NCBI RefSeq assembly: GCF_012972675.1
Contig: NZ_JABCRE010000002.1
Location: forward strand, 1,415,001-1,479,000
Direction of reading: 5' to 3'
From: Pontixanthobacter rizhaonensis
Lineage (GTDB): Bacteria; Pseudomonadota; Alphaproteobacteria; Sphingomonadales; Sphingomonadaceae
DNA: 64,000 nucleotides
Shown in pieces: positions 1 to 9,506 of this stretch (position 1 is its first letter; each line of letters starts with the position of its first letter). The notes beneath the pieces are model-generated. The model was not told the DNA's origin, made no database searches, and saw nothing but the letters and a program-made list of their open reading frames with translations. The translations under genes were made by a program, and so were the position numbers.

Positions 1-1
1 C

Positions 2-2281
2 CAATTCAGCCCCGAAGGCAAGAAAGCCATTCTGGGCGCGGTTATCCGCGGCGAGCAATATGAAGCGTTTCTCGGCAAGAAATATGTCGGCACCAAGCGT
101 TTCGGCCTCGATGGCGGCGAAAGCATGATCCCTGCGCTGGAAGCGGTGATCAAACATGGCGGCCAATTGGGCGTGCGCGAAATTATTTACGGCATGGCAC
201 ACCGGGGCCGTTTGAACGTCCTCGCCAATGTGATGGCCAAGCCATATAAAGTGATCTTCCACGAATTTTCCGGCGGCAGCGCCAGCCCGGAAGATGTCGG
301 CGGATCGGGCGATGTGAAATATCACCTCGGCACCAGCACGGACCGTGCGTTCGATGATATCGAAGTGCATATGTCGCTGGTCCCCAACCCCAGCCACTTG
401 GAAGCGGTCAACCCTGTTGTCCTCGGCAAAGTCCGCGCCCAGCAAGCGATCCGTGATGATCTGGATGCACACGCGGAAGTTCTGCCGGTGCTGATCCACG
501 GTGATGCCGCTTTTGCTGGCCAAGGCGTGGTGTGGGAATGCCTTGGCCTGTCGGGCGTGCGCGGTTATGACACTGGCGGCTGCATCCACTTTATCATCAA
601 CAACCAAATCGGGTTTACCACCAGCCCCAAATTCGCGCGCAACAGCCCCTACCCCTCTGATGTGGCGAAAGGCGTTCAGGCCCCGATCCTGCACGTAAAT
701 GGCGACGATCCAGAGGCGGTGACATTCGCGTGTAAGCTGGCTGTGGAATACCGCCAGAGATTTGGCCGCGATGTGGTGATCGATATGTGGTGCTATCGCC
801 GCTTCGGCCACAATGAAGGCGACGAACCAAAATTCACCCAGCCGCTGATGTATGATGAAATTCGTAAGCACCCCAAGGTCAGCAAGGTCTATCAAGACCG
901 GCTGATCGCGGAAGGTGAGATCGAGGAAGGCTTTGCCGATGGTTTGGTGAAGGAATTCACCGATCACCTCGAAGAAGAATTTCAGGCCGCTAAGAGCTAC
1001 AAACCGAATGAAGCGGATTGGTTCGCGGGGCGTTGGAGCGGCTTGCACAAACCCGCCGATGCGGAAAGCGCACGGCGCAATATCGAAACGGCGGTTTCGG
1101 ATAAGCTGTTCGACAGTCTTGGCCGCACGCTGACAACCGTTCCTGATGATGTGACGATCCACAAAACACTGGGCCGCGTGCTGAAAGCCAAGGCCGAAAT
1201 GTTTGAAAACGGGCAGGACTTTGACTGGGCAACCGGTGAAGCGCTGGCCTTTGGCAGCCTGGTGACCGAGGGATATGGCGTGCGCCTGTCCGGTCAAGAC
1301 AGCGGACGCGGCACATTCAGCCAACGTCACGCGGTGTGGATCGACCAGAAAACCGAAGATAAATACATCCCCCTCTCCACTCTGCCGCATGGCAAGTTTG
1401 AGGTCTATGACAGCACGCTCAGTGAATATGGCGTGCTGGGCTATGAGTATGGTTTCGCGATGGCGGACCCGAAAACACTAGTCCTGTGGGAAGCGCAATT
1501 TGGTGATTTCGCCAATGGCGCGCAGATCATGATCGATCAGTTCATTGCGAGCGGTGAAGCAAAATGGCTGCGGGCCAATGGTCTCGTGATGCTGTTGCCG
1601 CACGGATATGAAGGCCAAGGGCCAGAGCACTCTTCCGCCCGACTCGAACGGTTCCTGCAACTCTGCGCGAACGACAATATTCAAGTGTGCAACATCACCG
1701 AACCGGCCAATTACTTCCACGTATTGCGCCGTCAAATGCTGCGTCCGTTCCGCAAACCATTGGTCATAATGACGCCGAAAAGCTTGCTGCGGCATCCCAT
1801 GGCGAAAAGCCCGGCGAGCGACTTTACCGGCGATAGCCACTTCATGCGCATATTGTCTGACCGGACTGAAATTGCGGATGAGAAGGTGAAACGTCTGATC
1901 CTGTGTTCCGGCAAGGTCGCCTATGATCTGATCGAGAAGCGCGATGCCGAAGGGCTGGATGATGTATCTATCGTGCGGCTGGAGCAGCTCTATCCGTTCC
2001 CGGGCGAACCGCTGGCTGTCAGGCTTAAACGCATGACCAACCTGCAAGAAATTGTCTGGTGTCAGGAAGAACCGCAAAATAACGGCGCGTGGACCTTTGT
2101 TGACCGCCTGATTGAAGATGCGGCAAATGCTGCCGGAAAATCAATGCGGCCAATCTATGCCGGACGCGATGCGGCGGCATCTCCGGCCACTGGCCTCGCC
2201 AAGCGCCATCAGGAACAGCAGGAAGCGCTCGTCGCGGATGCTCTCGATCTCAAGTCTAACTCTTCTGGCAAGAAGGCCTAA
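2..2281 (+). CDS. sucA: 2-oxoglutarate dehydrogenase E1 component, 5'-truncated by window edge
   Basis: This is the thiamine-diphosphate-dependent E1 subunit of the 2-oxoglutarate dehydrogenase complex, which decarboxylates 2-oxoglutarate in the TCA cycle and passes the succinyl group to SucB. The reading frame is open from base 2, before the first ATG at 125, and already encodes the E1 segment with FGLDGGES and then the [15 protein letters not shown] block, so only the N-terminal part is missing. The GDAAFAGQG and NNQIGFTT motifs of the ThDP/Mg site follow, and the C-terminal transketolase-like part has [14 protein letters not shown]. sucB starts 11 bp downstream and lpdA follows, so this is the first visible gene of a sucA-sucB-lpdA operon. 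Identity is secure; the true start lies outside the window. Confidence 0.97.
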   Translation, partial: QFSPEGKKAILGAVIRGEQYEAFLGKKYVGTKRFGLDGGESMIPALEAVIKHGGQLGVREIIYGMAHRGRLNVLANVMAKPYKVIFHEFSGGSASPEDVGGSGDVKYHLGTSTDRAFDDIEVHMSLVPNPSHLEAVNPVVLGKVRAQQAIRDDLDAHAEVLPVLIHGDAAFAGQGVVWECLGLSGVRGYDTGGCIHFIINNQIGFTTSPKFARNSPYPSDVAKGVQAPILHVNGDDPEAVTFACKLAVEYRQRFGRDVVIDMWCYRRFGHNEGDEPKFTQPLMYDEIRKHPKVSKVYQDRLIAEGEIEEGFADGLVKEFTDHLEEEFQAAKSYKPNEADWFAGRWSGLHKPADAESARRNIETAVSDKLFDSLGRTLTTVPDDVTIHKTLGRVLKAKAEMFENGQDFDWATGEALAFGSLVTEGYGVRLSGQDSGRGTFSQRHAVWIDQKTEDKYIPLSTLPHGKFEVYDSTLSEYGVLGYEYGFAMADPKTLVLWEAQFGDFANGAQIMIDQFIASGEAKWLRANGLVMLLPHGYEGQGPEHSSARLERFLQLCANDNIQVCNITEPANYFHVLRRQMLRPFRKPLVIMTPKSLLRHPMAKSPASDFTGDSHFMRILSDRTEIADEKVKRLILCSGKVAYDLIEKRDAEGLDDVSIVRLEQLYPFPGEPLAVRLKRMTNLQEIVWCQEEPQNNGAWTFVDRLIEDAANAAGKSMRPIYAGRDAAASPATGLAKRHQEQQEALVADALDLKSNSSGKKA

Positions 2282-2292
2282 GGAAACATATT

Positions 2293-3537
2293 ATGGCCAC
2301 TGAAATTACAGTCCCCGCACTCGGAGAGTCGGTTACCGAAGGAACCATCGGCGAATGGCTAAAACAGCCCGGCGATGCTGTTGCCGTGGATGAACCGATC
2401 GCAAGTCTGGAAACAGACAAAGTTGCAATCGAAGTGCCTTCTTCCGTCGCCGGCGTGATGAGCGCGCACAAGGCCGAAGTCGGCGATACAGTCGAAGTTG
2501 GCGCGGTTATCGCGATCATCGAAGCAGGCGGTTCTGCCGCTGCTGCACCCGCCACACCGGAACCGGCGGCCAAAACTGCCGCATCGGCATCGACAACGAC
2601 CGAGAGCAGTTCCGACGTTTCGCAAACATTGTCGCCCGCCGTCCGCCGCGCAGTTCTGGAACACGGCATTGATCCTTCCACCGTGAAGGGCACCGGCAAA
2701 GATGGTCGCCTGACTAAGGAAGACGTGATCGCCGCCGCCAAAGCAAAAGGCGATACGCCTGCACCGGCCCCCGCCGCTGCCTCCGCCTCCGCAGCGCCAG
2801 CACAAGCGGCCGCGCCAACCTCCGCTCCTGCGGGAACCCGCAACACAGAGCGCGTCCGGATGACCCGTTTGCGCCAGACAATCGCCAAACGCCTGAAAGG
2901 CGCACAAGATACCGCCGCGCTGCTCACCACATTTAATGATGTGGATATGACCGCCGTCATCGAAGCGCGGGCCAAATACAAAGACCTGTTCGCCAAGAAG
3001 CATGACATCAAGCTGGGCTTTATGGGCTTCTTCGCCAAGGCAGCGCATCTGGCATTGAAAGACGTGCCGAGCGTCAACGCGCAAATCGACGGTGATGAAA
3101 TTGTCTATCACGACTATGTCGATATTTCAGTCGCCGTCAGTGCGCCCAATGGCCTCGTCGTTCCCGTTGTCCGCGATGTCGATAAGAAGGGCTTCGCCCA
3201 GATCGAGAAAGACATCGCTGATTTCGGTCGCCGCGCCCGCGATGGTTCGTTGACGATGGATGATATGTCTGGTGGTACCTTCACCATTTCCAATGGCGGT
3301 GTGTTTGGCAGCCTGATGTCCACCCCGATCATTAACCCGCCGCAAAGCGCCGTGCTTGGCCTGCACCGGATCGAAGATCGCCCGGTTGTGGTCGATGGTG
3401 AAGTGGTGGTGCGCCCGATGATGTATATTGCCTTGTCTTACGATCACCGTCTGATCGATGGCCGCGAGGCTGTAACCGCACTCAAAATTATCAAAGACGC
3501 AATCGAAGATCCGACACGGATGCTGATCGACCTATAG
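2293..3537 (+). CDS. sucB: dihydrolipoyl succinyltransferase, E2 of 2-oxoglutarate dehydrogenase
   Basis: The 414-residue E2 core transfers succinyl groups from E1 to CoA. An N-terminal lipoyl domain (about 1-77) carries the lipoylated lysine in ETDKVA (Lys43). An Ala/Pro linker leads to a peripheral subunit-binding domain (about 109-152, [15 protein letters not shown]). A second Ala/Pro linker precedes the catalytic domain, which ends with the [11 protein letters not shown] active-site motif (His385, Asp389). The ATG follows an AAGGAAA ribosome binding site. The gene lies 11 bp after sucA and 10 bp before lpdA, which fits co-transcription and balanced complex assembly. Length and domain order are standard for the family. 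Confidence 0.97.
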   Translation: MATEITVPALGESVTEGTIGEWLKQPGDAVAVDEPIASLETDKVAIEVPSSVAGVMSAHKAEVGDTVEVGAVIAIIEAGGSAAAAPATPEPAAKTAASASTTTESSSDVSQTLSPAVRRAVLEHGIDPSTVKGTGKDGRLTKEDVIAAAKAKGDTPAPAPAAASASAAPAQAAAPTSAPAGTRNTERVRMTRLRQTIAKRLKGAQDTAALLTTFNDVDMTAVIEARAKYKDLFAKKHDIKLGFMGFFAKAAHLALKDVPSVNAQIDGDEIVYHDYVDISVAVSAPNGLVVPVVRDVDKKGFAQIEKDIADFGRRARDGSLTMDDMSGGTFTISNGGVFGSLMSTPIINPPQSAVLGLHRIEDRPVVVDGEVVVRPMMYIALSYDHRLIDGREAVTALKIIKDAIEDPTRMLIDL

Positions 3538-3547
3538 GATACGAATA

Positions 3548-4954
3548 ATGGCTGACCATTCATACGACTACGATTGCCTGGTAATTGGCGCTGGCCCGGG
3601 CGGCTATGTCGCCGCCATTCGCGCCGCACAATTGGGTCTGAAAACCGCCTGCGTGGAAAGCCGCGAAACATTGGGCGGTACGTGCCTCAATGTGGGCTGT
3701 ATCCCATCCAAGGCGTTACTCCACGGCTCTGAGCTGATGGACGAAGCCAATAATGGTCACATGGCAACATGGGGCCTGAAGGCCAATGTCGAGCTCGATC
3801 TGGATGCCATGATGGCGGAAAAGACGAAGGCTGTGGGCGAGCTTACGGGCGGAATCGAGTTCCTGTTCAAGAAGAACAAAGTCACGTGGATCAAAGGCCA
3901 TGCGACCTTCAAAGACGGTCACAGCGTTACCGTTGGTGACGACACGGTGACCGCGAAAGACATCATCATCGCAACCGGCTCCAGCGTTACCCCGCTGCCC
4001 GGTGTCGATGTCGATAATGCTGCCGGACGGATTGTGGATTCCACAGGCGCTCTCGAATTGTCCGAAGTGCCGGAACATCTTGTCGTGATCGGCGGCGGCG
4101 TGATCGGTTTGGAACTGGGTTCCGTTTGGCGGCGTTTGGGCGCGAAAGTCACCGTCGTTGAATATCTCGATATGCTGCTGCCGGGCATGGACAAAGACGT
4201 TCGCAAAGAAGCTGGCCGCATCTTCAAGAAACAGGGCATGGACCTGAAATTGAAGAGCAAGGTCACTGGCGCTTCGGTCAAAGGGAAAACGGTTTCTCTT
4301 ACCGTAGAACCAGCTGCCGGCGGAGAGGCAGAAACCATCGAGGCCAGCCATGTGCTGGTGTCAATCGGTCGCCGTCCCAACACCGACAAACTCGGCCTTG
4401 AGAATATCGGTATTGAAACCAACAAGCGCGGCCAGATTGAAGTGGATCATGACTTCCGCACGCCAGTCGATGGCGTTTGGGCAATCGGCGATGTCGTACC
4501 CGGCCCGATGCTTGCCCACAAAGCCGAGGATGAGGGCATTGCTTGTGCAGAAAACGTCGCTGGTCAAACCGGTATCATCAATCACGCAGTGATCCCCGGC
4601 GTGGTCTATACCATGCCGGAATTTGCTGATGTCGGCCTGACTGAAGAAGCCGCCAAAGAAGCCGGGCACACCGTCAAAGTGGGTAAGTTCCCGATGATGG
4701 CCAATAGCCGCGCCAAGGCAAACCGCGACACAGATGGTTTCGTGAAGGTTGTCGCAGATGCAGAGACTGACCGGGTTCTGGGCGTGCATATCGTTGCCAG
4801 CCTTGCGGGCACCATGATCGCGCAGGCAGCACAGGCAATGGAATTTGGCGCAACGTCAGAAGATATCGCCTATACGTGCCACGCACACCCAACCCATGCG
4901 GAAGCTTTGAAAGAAGCGGCAATGGCCGTGCAGGGCAAACCGATCCATATGTGA
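3548..4954 (+). CDS. lpdA: dihydrolipoyl dehydrogenase (E3)
   Basis: The 468-residue FAD flavoprotein reoxidises dihydrolipoamide on E2 with NAD+. It has the N-terminal GxGxxG FAD motif (GAGPGGY, 14-20), the redox disulfide in GGTCLNVGC (Cys46 and Cys51), a second Rossmann motif GGGVIGLELG for NAD, and the C-terminal dimerisation domain with the HAHPTHAE active-site His-Glu pair. It sits 10 bp downstream of sucB, so it is probably the E3 dedicated to the 2-oxoglutarate complex. A pyruvate dehydrogenase E3 elsewhere in the genome cannot be excluded. The next ORF starts 4 bp after its stop and may be co-transcribed. Confidence 0.96.
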   Translation: MADHSYDYDCLVIGAGPGGYVAAIRAAQLGLKTACVESRETLGGTCLNVGCIPSKALLHGSELMDEANNGHMATWGLKANVELDLDAMMAEKTKAVGELTGGIEFLFKKNKVTWIKGHATFKDGHSVTVGDDTVTAKDIIIATGSSVTPLPGVDVDNAAGRIVDSTGALELSEVPEHLVVIGGGVIGLELGSVWRRLGAKVTVVEYLDMLLPGMDKDVRKEAGRIFKKQGMDLKLKSKVTGASVKGKTVSLTVEPAAGGEAETIEASHVLVSIGRRPNTDKLGLENIGIETNKRGQIEVDHDFRTPVDGVWAIGDVVPGPMLAHKAEDEGIACAENVAGQTGIINHAVIPGVVYTMPEFADVGLTEEAAKEAGHTVKVGKFPMMANSRAKANRDTDGFVKVVADAETDRVLGVHIVASLAGTMIAQAAQAMEFGATSEDIAYTCHAHPTHAEALKEAAMAVQGKPIHM

Positions 4955-4958
4955 TCGG

Positions 4959-5801
4959 TTGCTTTTGACCAATTTGGGCCCGCCCTCACCCATTCGCGAA
5001 AAATTGCCAGCAATGGCAGCGCTCGCATTACCGGTGTTGGCGGGCTTATTGTATCTGGCGCTGGCAAGCGCACCGCAAAATCATCTCATCATCAACGGCG
5101 CTGCTCTGGCCGCCGCGCTGCTGTGGGCGGCCTTCGGGCAAGGCCCGTCCACACTCGCATCGGCCCGGATCATGTGCGGGCTGCTGTTGGCTCTGCTCTA
5201 TATTCCGTTGATCACGGGGCCCGATATAATCGGTGTTACGCGTTGGCTGCCGGTTGGCCCATTCATGCTCAACGCCGGCACATTGGCCTTTCCCGCGCTG
5301 GCAGTGCTGAGCGCGCGTGACGAACAGTACGCACCCGCCATACTGCTGTTGGCGCTATTCGCGGCATTGCTGCAACCGGATGCGGCATTGGGGTTCGCGA
5401 TCACCTTTGCCGCTGCGGGGTTGCACGATGTGACCAAAGACTGGCGGATCGGCTTGGTCACTATCATAGGCTTTATCGCCAGCATCCTGATGGCCCTGCG
5501 CGGAGAGCTGCCGCCCCAACCCTTTGTTGAAAGAGTGCTGATCGACGCGCTGGCATCGATGCCGGCAGTCGCATCACTTTTGATCATCAGTCTTGTCGGC
5601 AGTTTCTGCCTTATACTGTTTGGTATCCACCTCCCTCGCCGCCAACGGTTTGCGCTGGCTGGCGCTATGTTCGGCTTTGTGATTACGGCGATGATGTCAA
5701 ACTACCCCAGCATACTCATCGGCTATGGTGCCGCACCTATACTGGGCTTTGGTTTAGCCTTCGGCCTTGCTGTCCGGCGCAAAAAGGATTTAACTATTTA
5801 A
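4959..5801 (+). CDS. polytopic membrane protein, weak SEDS-like resemblance
   Basis: I do not recognise this 280-residue protein with confidence. It is almost entirely hydrophobic, with about eight predicted membrane segments and an N-terminal cytoplasmic stub. The middle (about 85-150) has the order RWLPVGPF, then a membrane segment, then LLQPDAALG. This recalls the RWI-x-xGP and QPDLGT landmarks of SEDS glycosyltransferases (FtsW/RodA), but the protein is about 90 residues shorter than those and the key residues are not conserved clearly. The chosen TTG start follows the lpdA stop by 4 bp, so it may be translated from the sucAB-lpdA mRNA. Function is unknown. Confidence 0.75.
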   Translation: MLLTNLGPPSPIREKLPAMAALALPVLAGLLYLALASAPQNHLIINGAALAAALLWAAFGQGPSTLASARIMCGLLLALLYIPLITGPDIIGVTRWLPVGPFMLNAGTLAFPALAVLSARDEQYAPAILLLALFAALLQPDAALGFAITFAAAGLHDVTKDWRIGLVTIIGFIASILMALRGELPPQPFVERVLIDALASMPAVASLLIISLVGSFCLILFGIHLPRRQRFALAGAMFGFVITAMMSNYPSILIGYGAAPILGFGLAFGLAVRRKKDLTI

Positions 5802-5858
5802 CATCAAGAGCTTGCGTTCCGCAATCCTTATGCAATACTTACGCAAAAGGGTGATGCT

Positions 5859-7193
5859 ATGGGACTACCAATTCTTACCAGTGAACCGGGCGCGCAAGAC
5901 ATCGCGGCGCAGATACGCGATGGTAAGCTCTCGCCGAGCGAAGCGGTCGACCAAGCGATAAAACGGATCGAAGAGCTAGATGGCGACATCAATGCTGTTC
6001 CGGTGCGTGACTTTGACCGGGCACGCGCCGCCGCGAAGGAAATGGACTCCGTCACGCCATCCTATGACCGCCCATTATTCGGCGTCCCGATGACGATCAA
6101 AGAGAGTTTCGATATCGAAGGTTTGCCGACCAGTTGGGGGCATGAACAGTTCAAAGGCAACATCGCCAAAAGGGACGCAAAAGTTGTGCGCCAGCTAAAG
6201 GGTGCTGGTGCGATTTTTCTTGGCAAGAGCAATGTGCCACCGGACTTGGCCGATTGGCAGTCTAACAATCCGGTCTACGGCCAGACGCGCAACCCACACG
6301 ATCATACGCGCAGCCCCGGCGGTTCCTCCGGCGGGGGCGCTGCTGCCGTTGCGGCGGGAATGGTGCCCTGTGAATACGGCACTGATATTGGTGGTTCTGT
6401 GCGTGTTCCGGCCCATTTTTGCGGCGTCTGGGGCCATAAATCCTCTTGGGGTCTGATCAGTAAACAGGGCCATGACCATCCGCAAATGTCAGGGCGTGAC
6501 GCGCATGATGGCGTTCTTTCAATTGCCGGACCGATTGCCCGCAATGCGGATGATCTGGATCTACTTATCCGGATGACGGCGACAGTTTCTTTAGGAGAGG
6601 CTGGCAAGCCGCTGAAAAGCTGCAAGTTCTTGGTCATCGCCGATCAAACGGCAAGCCCGGTAGATGCTTCGGTAGCAGGCCCGATGGAGAACGCGCTGGC
6701 TGAACTGGAGAAGGCCGGCGTATCTATCGCACGCAGCAGCGATCTTATCCCTGATCTCGAACAACAACACGCTGACTATATGCGGATGCTCGGCATCGCG
6801 ATGGCCCGGGGCGCACCGGGGCCCGACGGGAAACGGGCGAGCGCGACAGATTGGTTCGACTTGCTGGATATACAATGCCGCAGCGAATTGTCGTGGGCCG
6901 CACTGTTCCAAAAATTTGATTATGTCATCGCGCCCCCCGCGCCTGTGGTCGCGATCCCGCATGATGACCGGCCAGTCAGGGATCGAACGGTGTCGATTAA
7001 CGGAACCGACCGGCCCTTTGCAGAGGTGTTTGCATGGGCGGGCATATCGACCTTTCCCAACCTGCCCGGCACAGTTCTGCCGGTGGGGGCGAGCGGCGGC
7101 CTGCCCACAGGATTGCAAATTATCGGTCCGCGCTGGTCCGACTTGGACTGTATTGCTATCGCACGCGCGGTTGGTGAGATTCTGCACCGCTAA
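5859..7193 (+). CDS. amidase (amidase signature family)
   Basis: The 444-residue hydrolase belongs to the amidase signature family, whose members cleave C-N amide bonds with a Ser-cisSer-Lys triad. The triad is visible: Lys81 in VPMTIKES, Ser156 in GGSSGGG and Ser180 in TDIGGSVR. The ATG follows AAGGGTG. There is no signal peptide, so it is probably cytoplasmic. The substrate cannot be told from sequence, and it is not GatA: the genomic context has no gatC or gatB and the protein is a general amidase by length. A TRIC-type gene follows on the same strand. Confidence 0.9.
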   Translation: MGLPILTSEPGAQDIAAQIRDGKLSPSEAVDQAIKRIEELDGDINAVPVRDFDRARAAAKEMDSVTPSYDRPLFGVPMTIKESFDIEGLPTSWGHEQFKGNIAKRDAKVVRQLKGAGAIFLGKSNVPPDLADWQSNNPVYGQTRNPHDHTRSPGGSSGGGAAAVAAGMVPCEYGTDIGGSVRVPAHFCGVWGHKSSWGLISKQGHDHPQMSGRDAHDGVLSIAGPIARNADDLDLLIRMTATVSLGEAGKPLKSCKFLVIADQTASPVDASVAGPMENALAELEKAGVSIARSSDLIPDLEQQHADYMRMLGIAMARGAPGPDGKRASATDWFDLLDIQCRSELSWAALFQKFDYVIAPPAPVVAIPHDDRPVRDRTVSINGTDRPFAEVFAWAGISTFPNLPGTVLPVGASGGLPTGLQIIGPRWSDLDCIAIARAVGEILHR

Positions 7194-7308
7194 TACCTGT
7201 CTAAGGAAACCGAAATGCCATCGCATAATTGGATGCTGCGCGTCGCTCCTCCGCATATCCGGTTGGAATGCTTCCTTACGGCCTACTGCCGGAAAGCCGC
7301 ATCCTTCG

Positions 7309-7959
7309 ATGCTTGAACCAGTCGCTATCTTGACCCCTGTCGTCGATATTCTTGATCTGCTGGGCGTGGCCCTCTTCGCGCTCACCGGCGCATTGCTTGC
7401 AGCCAAGGAACGCCAGACATTTGTGACCATGGCATTCTTTGCTCTGGTAACGGGCGTGGGCGGCGGTACAATCCGGGATCTTCTGATTGATGCGCCTGTA
7501 TTCTGGGTGGCGGATGCGTGGGTGGCTGCGATTTGTCTGGGCACCGCGGTCATCGCATGGTTCACGCCGACCAAGTGGTGGGACGGCAAGTTTCTCGATT
7601 ACGCGGACGGGCTGGGTTTGACCGCCTATGCTGTTTTGGGCGCGGCAAAGGCCATGACATACGGAATACCGCCAGTCCCAGCAGCGATGATGGGTATTAT
7701 CACAGGCTGCGTTGGCGGGATCATCCGTGATGTCGTCGCCGGACGGCCGTCAATTATCATGCGGCCAGAGCTTTACGTCACCGCAGCAGCCCTATCTGCA
7801 TCCATCTGCGTCGCCGGAATGATGGCCAATCTGCCCAATGTGATCACATGGTCCGTCGCGACCACTGCCGGGTTTCTTCTGCGCGGCGTGGCCATCAGAT
7901 ACAATTGGGCCCTTCCCTCCTATAGAGAGGGAAAGGCCGGAATTGCTGATAGCGAATAA
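7309..7959 (+). CDS. trimeric intracellular cation channel family protein (UPF0126)
   Basis: The 216-residue protein has two copies of the UPF0126/YicG repeat, about three membrane segments each plus a seventh. The repeats are recognisable by GVGGGTIRDLL (first) and GCVGGIIRDVVAG (second), matching the GxGGGxxRD motif of bacterial TRIC homologues. These form trimeric potassium-permeable channels in the inner membrane. The open frame extends upstream to 6916 inside the amidase gene in another frame. I chose the ATG at 7309 because the family begins just there and GGAAAG lies upstream. It ends before a perfect hairpin at 7965-7982. Confidence 0.85.
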   Translation: MLEPVAILTPVVDILDLLGVALFALTGALLAAKERQTFVTMAFFALVTGVGGGTIRDLLIDAPVFWVADAWVAAICLGTAVIAWFTPTKWWDGKFLDYADGLGLTAYAVLGAAKAMTYGIPPVPAAMMGIITGCVGGIIRDVVAGRPSIIMRPELYVTAAALSASICVAGMMANLPNVITWSVATTAGFLLRGVAIRYNWALPSYREGKAGIADSE

Positions 7960-7964
7960 GAGCA

Positions 7965-7982
7965 GCCTATCGCCCGATAGGC
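7965..7982. terminator. perfect 8-bp hairpin between convergent genes
   Basis: GCCTATCG and CGATAGGC flank a 2-nt CC spacer between the plus-strand TRIC-type gene and the minus-strand secreted protein gene. There is no clear T run on either side, so it may be a weak bidirectional terminator or an mRNA 3'-end stabiliser. Confidence 0.45.
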
Positions 7983-7992
7983 CGGCGCAGAC

Positions 7993-8721
7993 TTAACCGC
8001 CGAAGCCGTCTTCTTCATAATATTGGCCGTTTACCGGACCGCCGGGATAGGCGGGTTGGCCATTGCTAGGCGTTGTGCTGGGTACAGAGCCTTGGGCATC
8101 TGCCTGACGGCGCATTTCGGCATAACGGTCGGCGCTATGCTGGCGATCTTGGCCCTGATAATTTGCACCGCCTCCGGTGTAAGACACGCTCTGGCTGCCA
8201 TAGGAAATATTGCTCACCCGGCCATCATTACCAATCTGGCAATTGAACCCTTCGCCATCATAGAGGCGTCCGGTGACATTCCAGCCAGCCCCGGTGCGAT
8301 CGACCCCGTCGACGCTTTCCACACGCACGTCGCGCTCAATCTCTTGCAGGCACATATTGACTGCCCGGTCGAGGCCCTGTCCGCTATTGGACCGGCGCGG
8401 TTGATAGTTAGGCTGCGTTGACGGGTAACTGCGAGCATCACGGCGCGGCTTTGACGCGGCGCTGGCAATGGCAGCAATACCGCCCAGAATAAGTACACCT
8501 GCGATCACATCACCGGCATCCACTCCGCGATGGCGATGATGACGCCCGCGATAACGGCGGTAGCGGTCTGCATTCTCGCTATCAGCCTCGAATACAGAAA
8601 AGCCAGCCGGAGCAGTGCCTGCCGGTGCAACGGGTAAATCCGCAGCAGCAACCGGCACCGCGGCCATAGATAGGGCCGCCGTCATGGCTGCGATAGATGA
8701 TAGAGTTTTGAAACGGGTCAT
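7993..8721 (-). CDS. secreted hypothetical protein, paralogue of the next gene
   Basis: The 242-residue protein has a Sec signal peptide (about 1-27, ending AVPVAAA). An Arg/His-rich linker leads to a short hydrophobic Gly/Ala segment, GDVIAGVLILGGIAAIASA (about 68-88), that could insert in a membrane. A globular part of about 90 residues contains a Cys pair (MCLQEIERDV and FNCQIGNDG), and a Gln/Ser/Pro-rich tail ends the protein. The same order is found in the gene at 8839-9360: signal, basic linker, GEVIAGAVIIGGLAAI, then a Cys-containing domain with GWxVxGR. The two are tandem paralogues, probably envelope proteins. I cannot assign a function. Confidence 0.8.
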   Translation of the reverse strand: MTRFKTLSSIAAMTAALSMAAVPVAAADLPVAPAGTAPAGFSVFEADSENADRYRRYRGRHHRHRGVDAGDVIAGVLILGGIAAIASAASKPRRDARSYPSTQPNYQPRRSNSGQGLDRAVNMCLQEIERDVRVESVDGVDRTGAGWNVTGRLYDGEGFNCQIGNDGRVSNISYGSQSVSYTGGGANYQGQDRQHSADRYAEMRRQADAQGSVPSTTPSNGQPAYPGGPVNGQYYEEDGFGG

Positions 8722-8838
8722 AGTGTGCCCCCAGAATTGGTAGAAACGGCCTTTGCCGCGATTGTGACAACACTAGGCGGCCCAGGCTTGCTTCAGCCTG
8801 AACCGCCCGGTGGGATGGTTAGAGGGTTAAAATGCTAC

Positions 8839-9360
8839 TCAACGCAGGCCGCGAATACCGCGATAGTTTAAGCCCTGCACACGGCCCCGCGATACATCGC
8901 AAGAGAACCGGCCGCGATCCGCGCCATAACCTCGACGGTCATATCCGCGCGATCCTTGGACCTCGATCCGGCCCTTTACGCGCCAGCCATAGCGGGTCCG
9001 TTCAACGTCACGGATTTGCGTGACATCGGCATAGCGGAAACCAGACCGGCGGGCATCGCGTTCAGCGGCGCGGATACAGCGTTCTACTGCGCGCTCTCCA
9101 TTCCCGCGGCGGCGATCATAGCGGGCATCGTAGCGATTATCATGACGGTAGCCATCGCGGTACCGGTCACGCTTATTTCCGGAAGAGAGGATAGCTGCAA
9201 GTCCGCCGATGATCACGGCGCCAGCGATTACCTCGCCAGCACTAATCTTGTCATTGTGCCGATCACGGGCATAGGCTGGTGCAGCAGAAGTCACCGCCAT
9301 CGCGCCTGCGGCGACGGCAACAACCGATTTTTTGGCAAGTGCTTTGGAAATGGTCTTCAT
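8839..9360 (-). CDS. secreted basic protein, paralogue of the downstream gene
   Basis: The 173-residue protein has a signal peptide ending APAYA, the hydrophobic segment GEVIAGAVIIGGLAAILSS, and an Arg/Tyr/Asp-rich region (RYRDGYRHDNRYDARYDRR). A domain with two Cys (RCIRAAERD and FSCDVSRG) and GWRVKGRIEVQ ends it. I chose the ATG at 9360 rather than the upstream one at 9393 because GAGGAAA precedes it and the signal peptide begins there. Shared architecture with 7993-8721 indicates tandem duplication. The fold resembles small periplasmic proteins of sphingomonads, but the function is unknown. Confidence 0.8.
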   Translation of the reverse strand: MKTISKALAKKSVVAVAAGAMAVTSAAPAYARDRHNDKISAGEVIAGAVIIGGLAAILSSGNKRDRYRDGYRHDNRYDARYDRRRGNGERAVERCIRAAERDARRSGFRYADVTQIRDVERTRYGWRVKGRIEVQGSRGYDRRGYGADRGRFSCDVSRGRVQGLNYRGIRGLR

Positions 9361-9461
9361 GGGGTATTTCCTCGTTCTATGCCGGGGCAACATCGCCTCG
9401 ACTTCAAACTCGGTATAGCCACCCCCCTATGTGAAGAGCCTGAATTACCCTTGCAGCAAAT

Positions 9462-9489
9462 GTTCAGGAAAGTGCACACTTTCCTGAAC
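9462..9489 (-). terminator. perfect 13-bp hairpin after the prolyl oligopeptidase gene
   Basis: The arms GTTCAGGAAAGTG and CACTTTCCTGAAC are perfectly complementary with a 2-nt loop, 18 bp beyond the peptidase stop. In minus orientation it is followed by ACATTTGCTGC, a poor T run. It is probably the 3' end of the peptidase mRNA; a DNA-binding palindrome is the alternative. Confidence 0.55.
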
Positions 9490-9506
9490 GCTGCGTAATT
9501 TGGCTA

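Noticed and set aside
6591-7589. 332-codon minus-strand frame over the amidase and TRIC genes
   Set aside because: Antisense to two genes with clear family motifs; no motif of its own.
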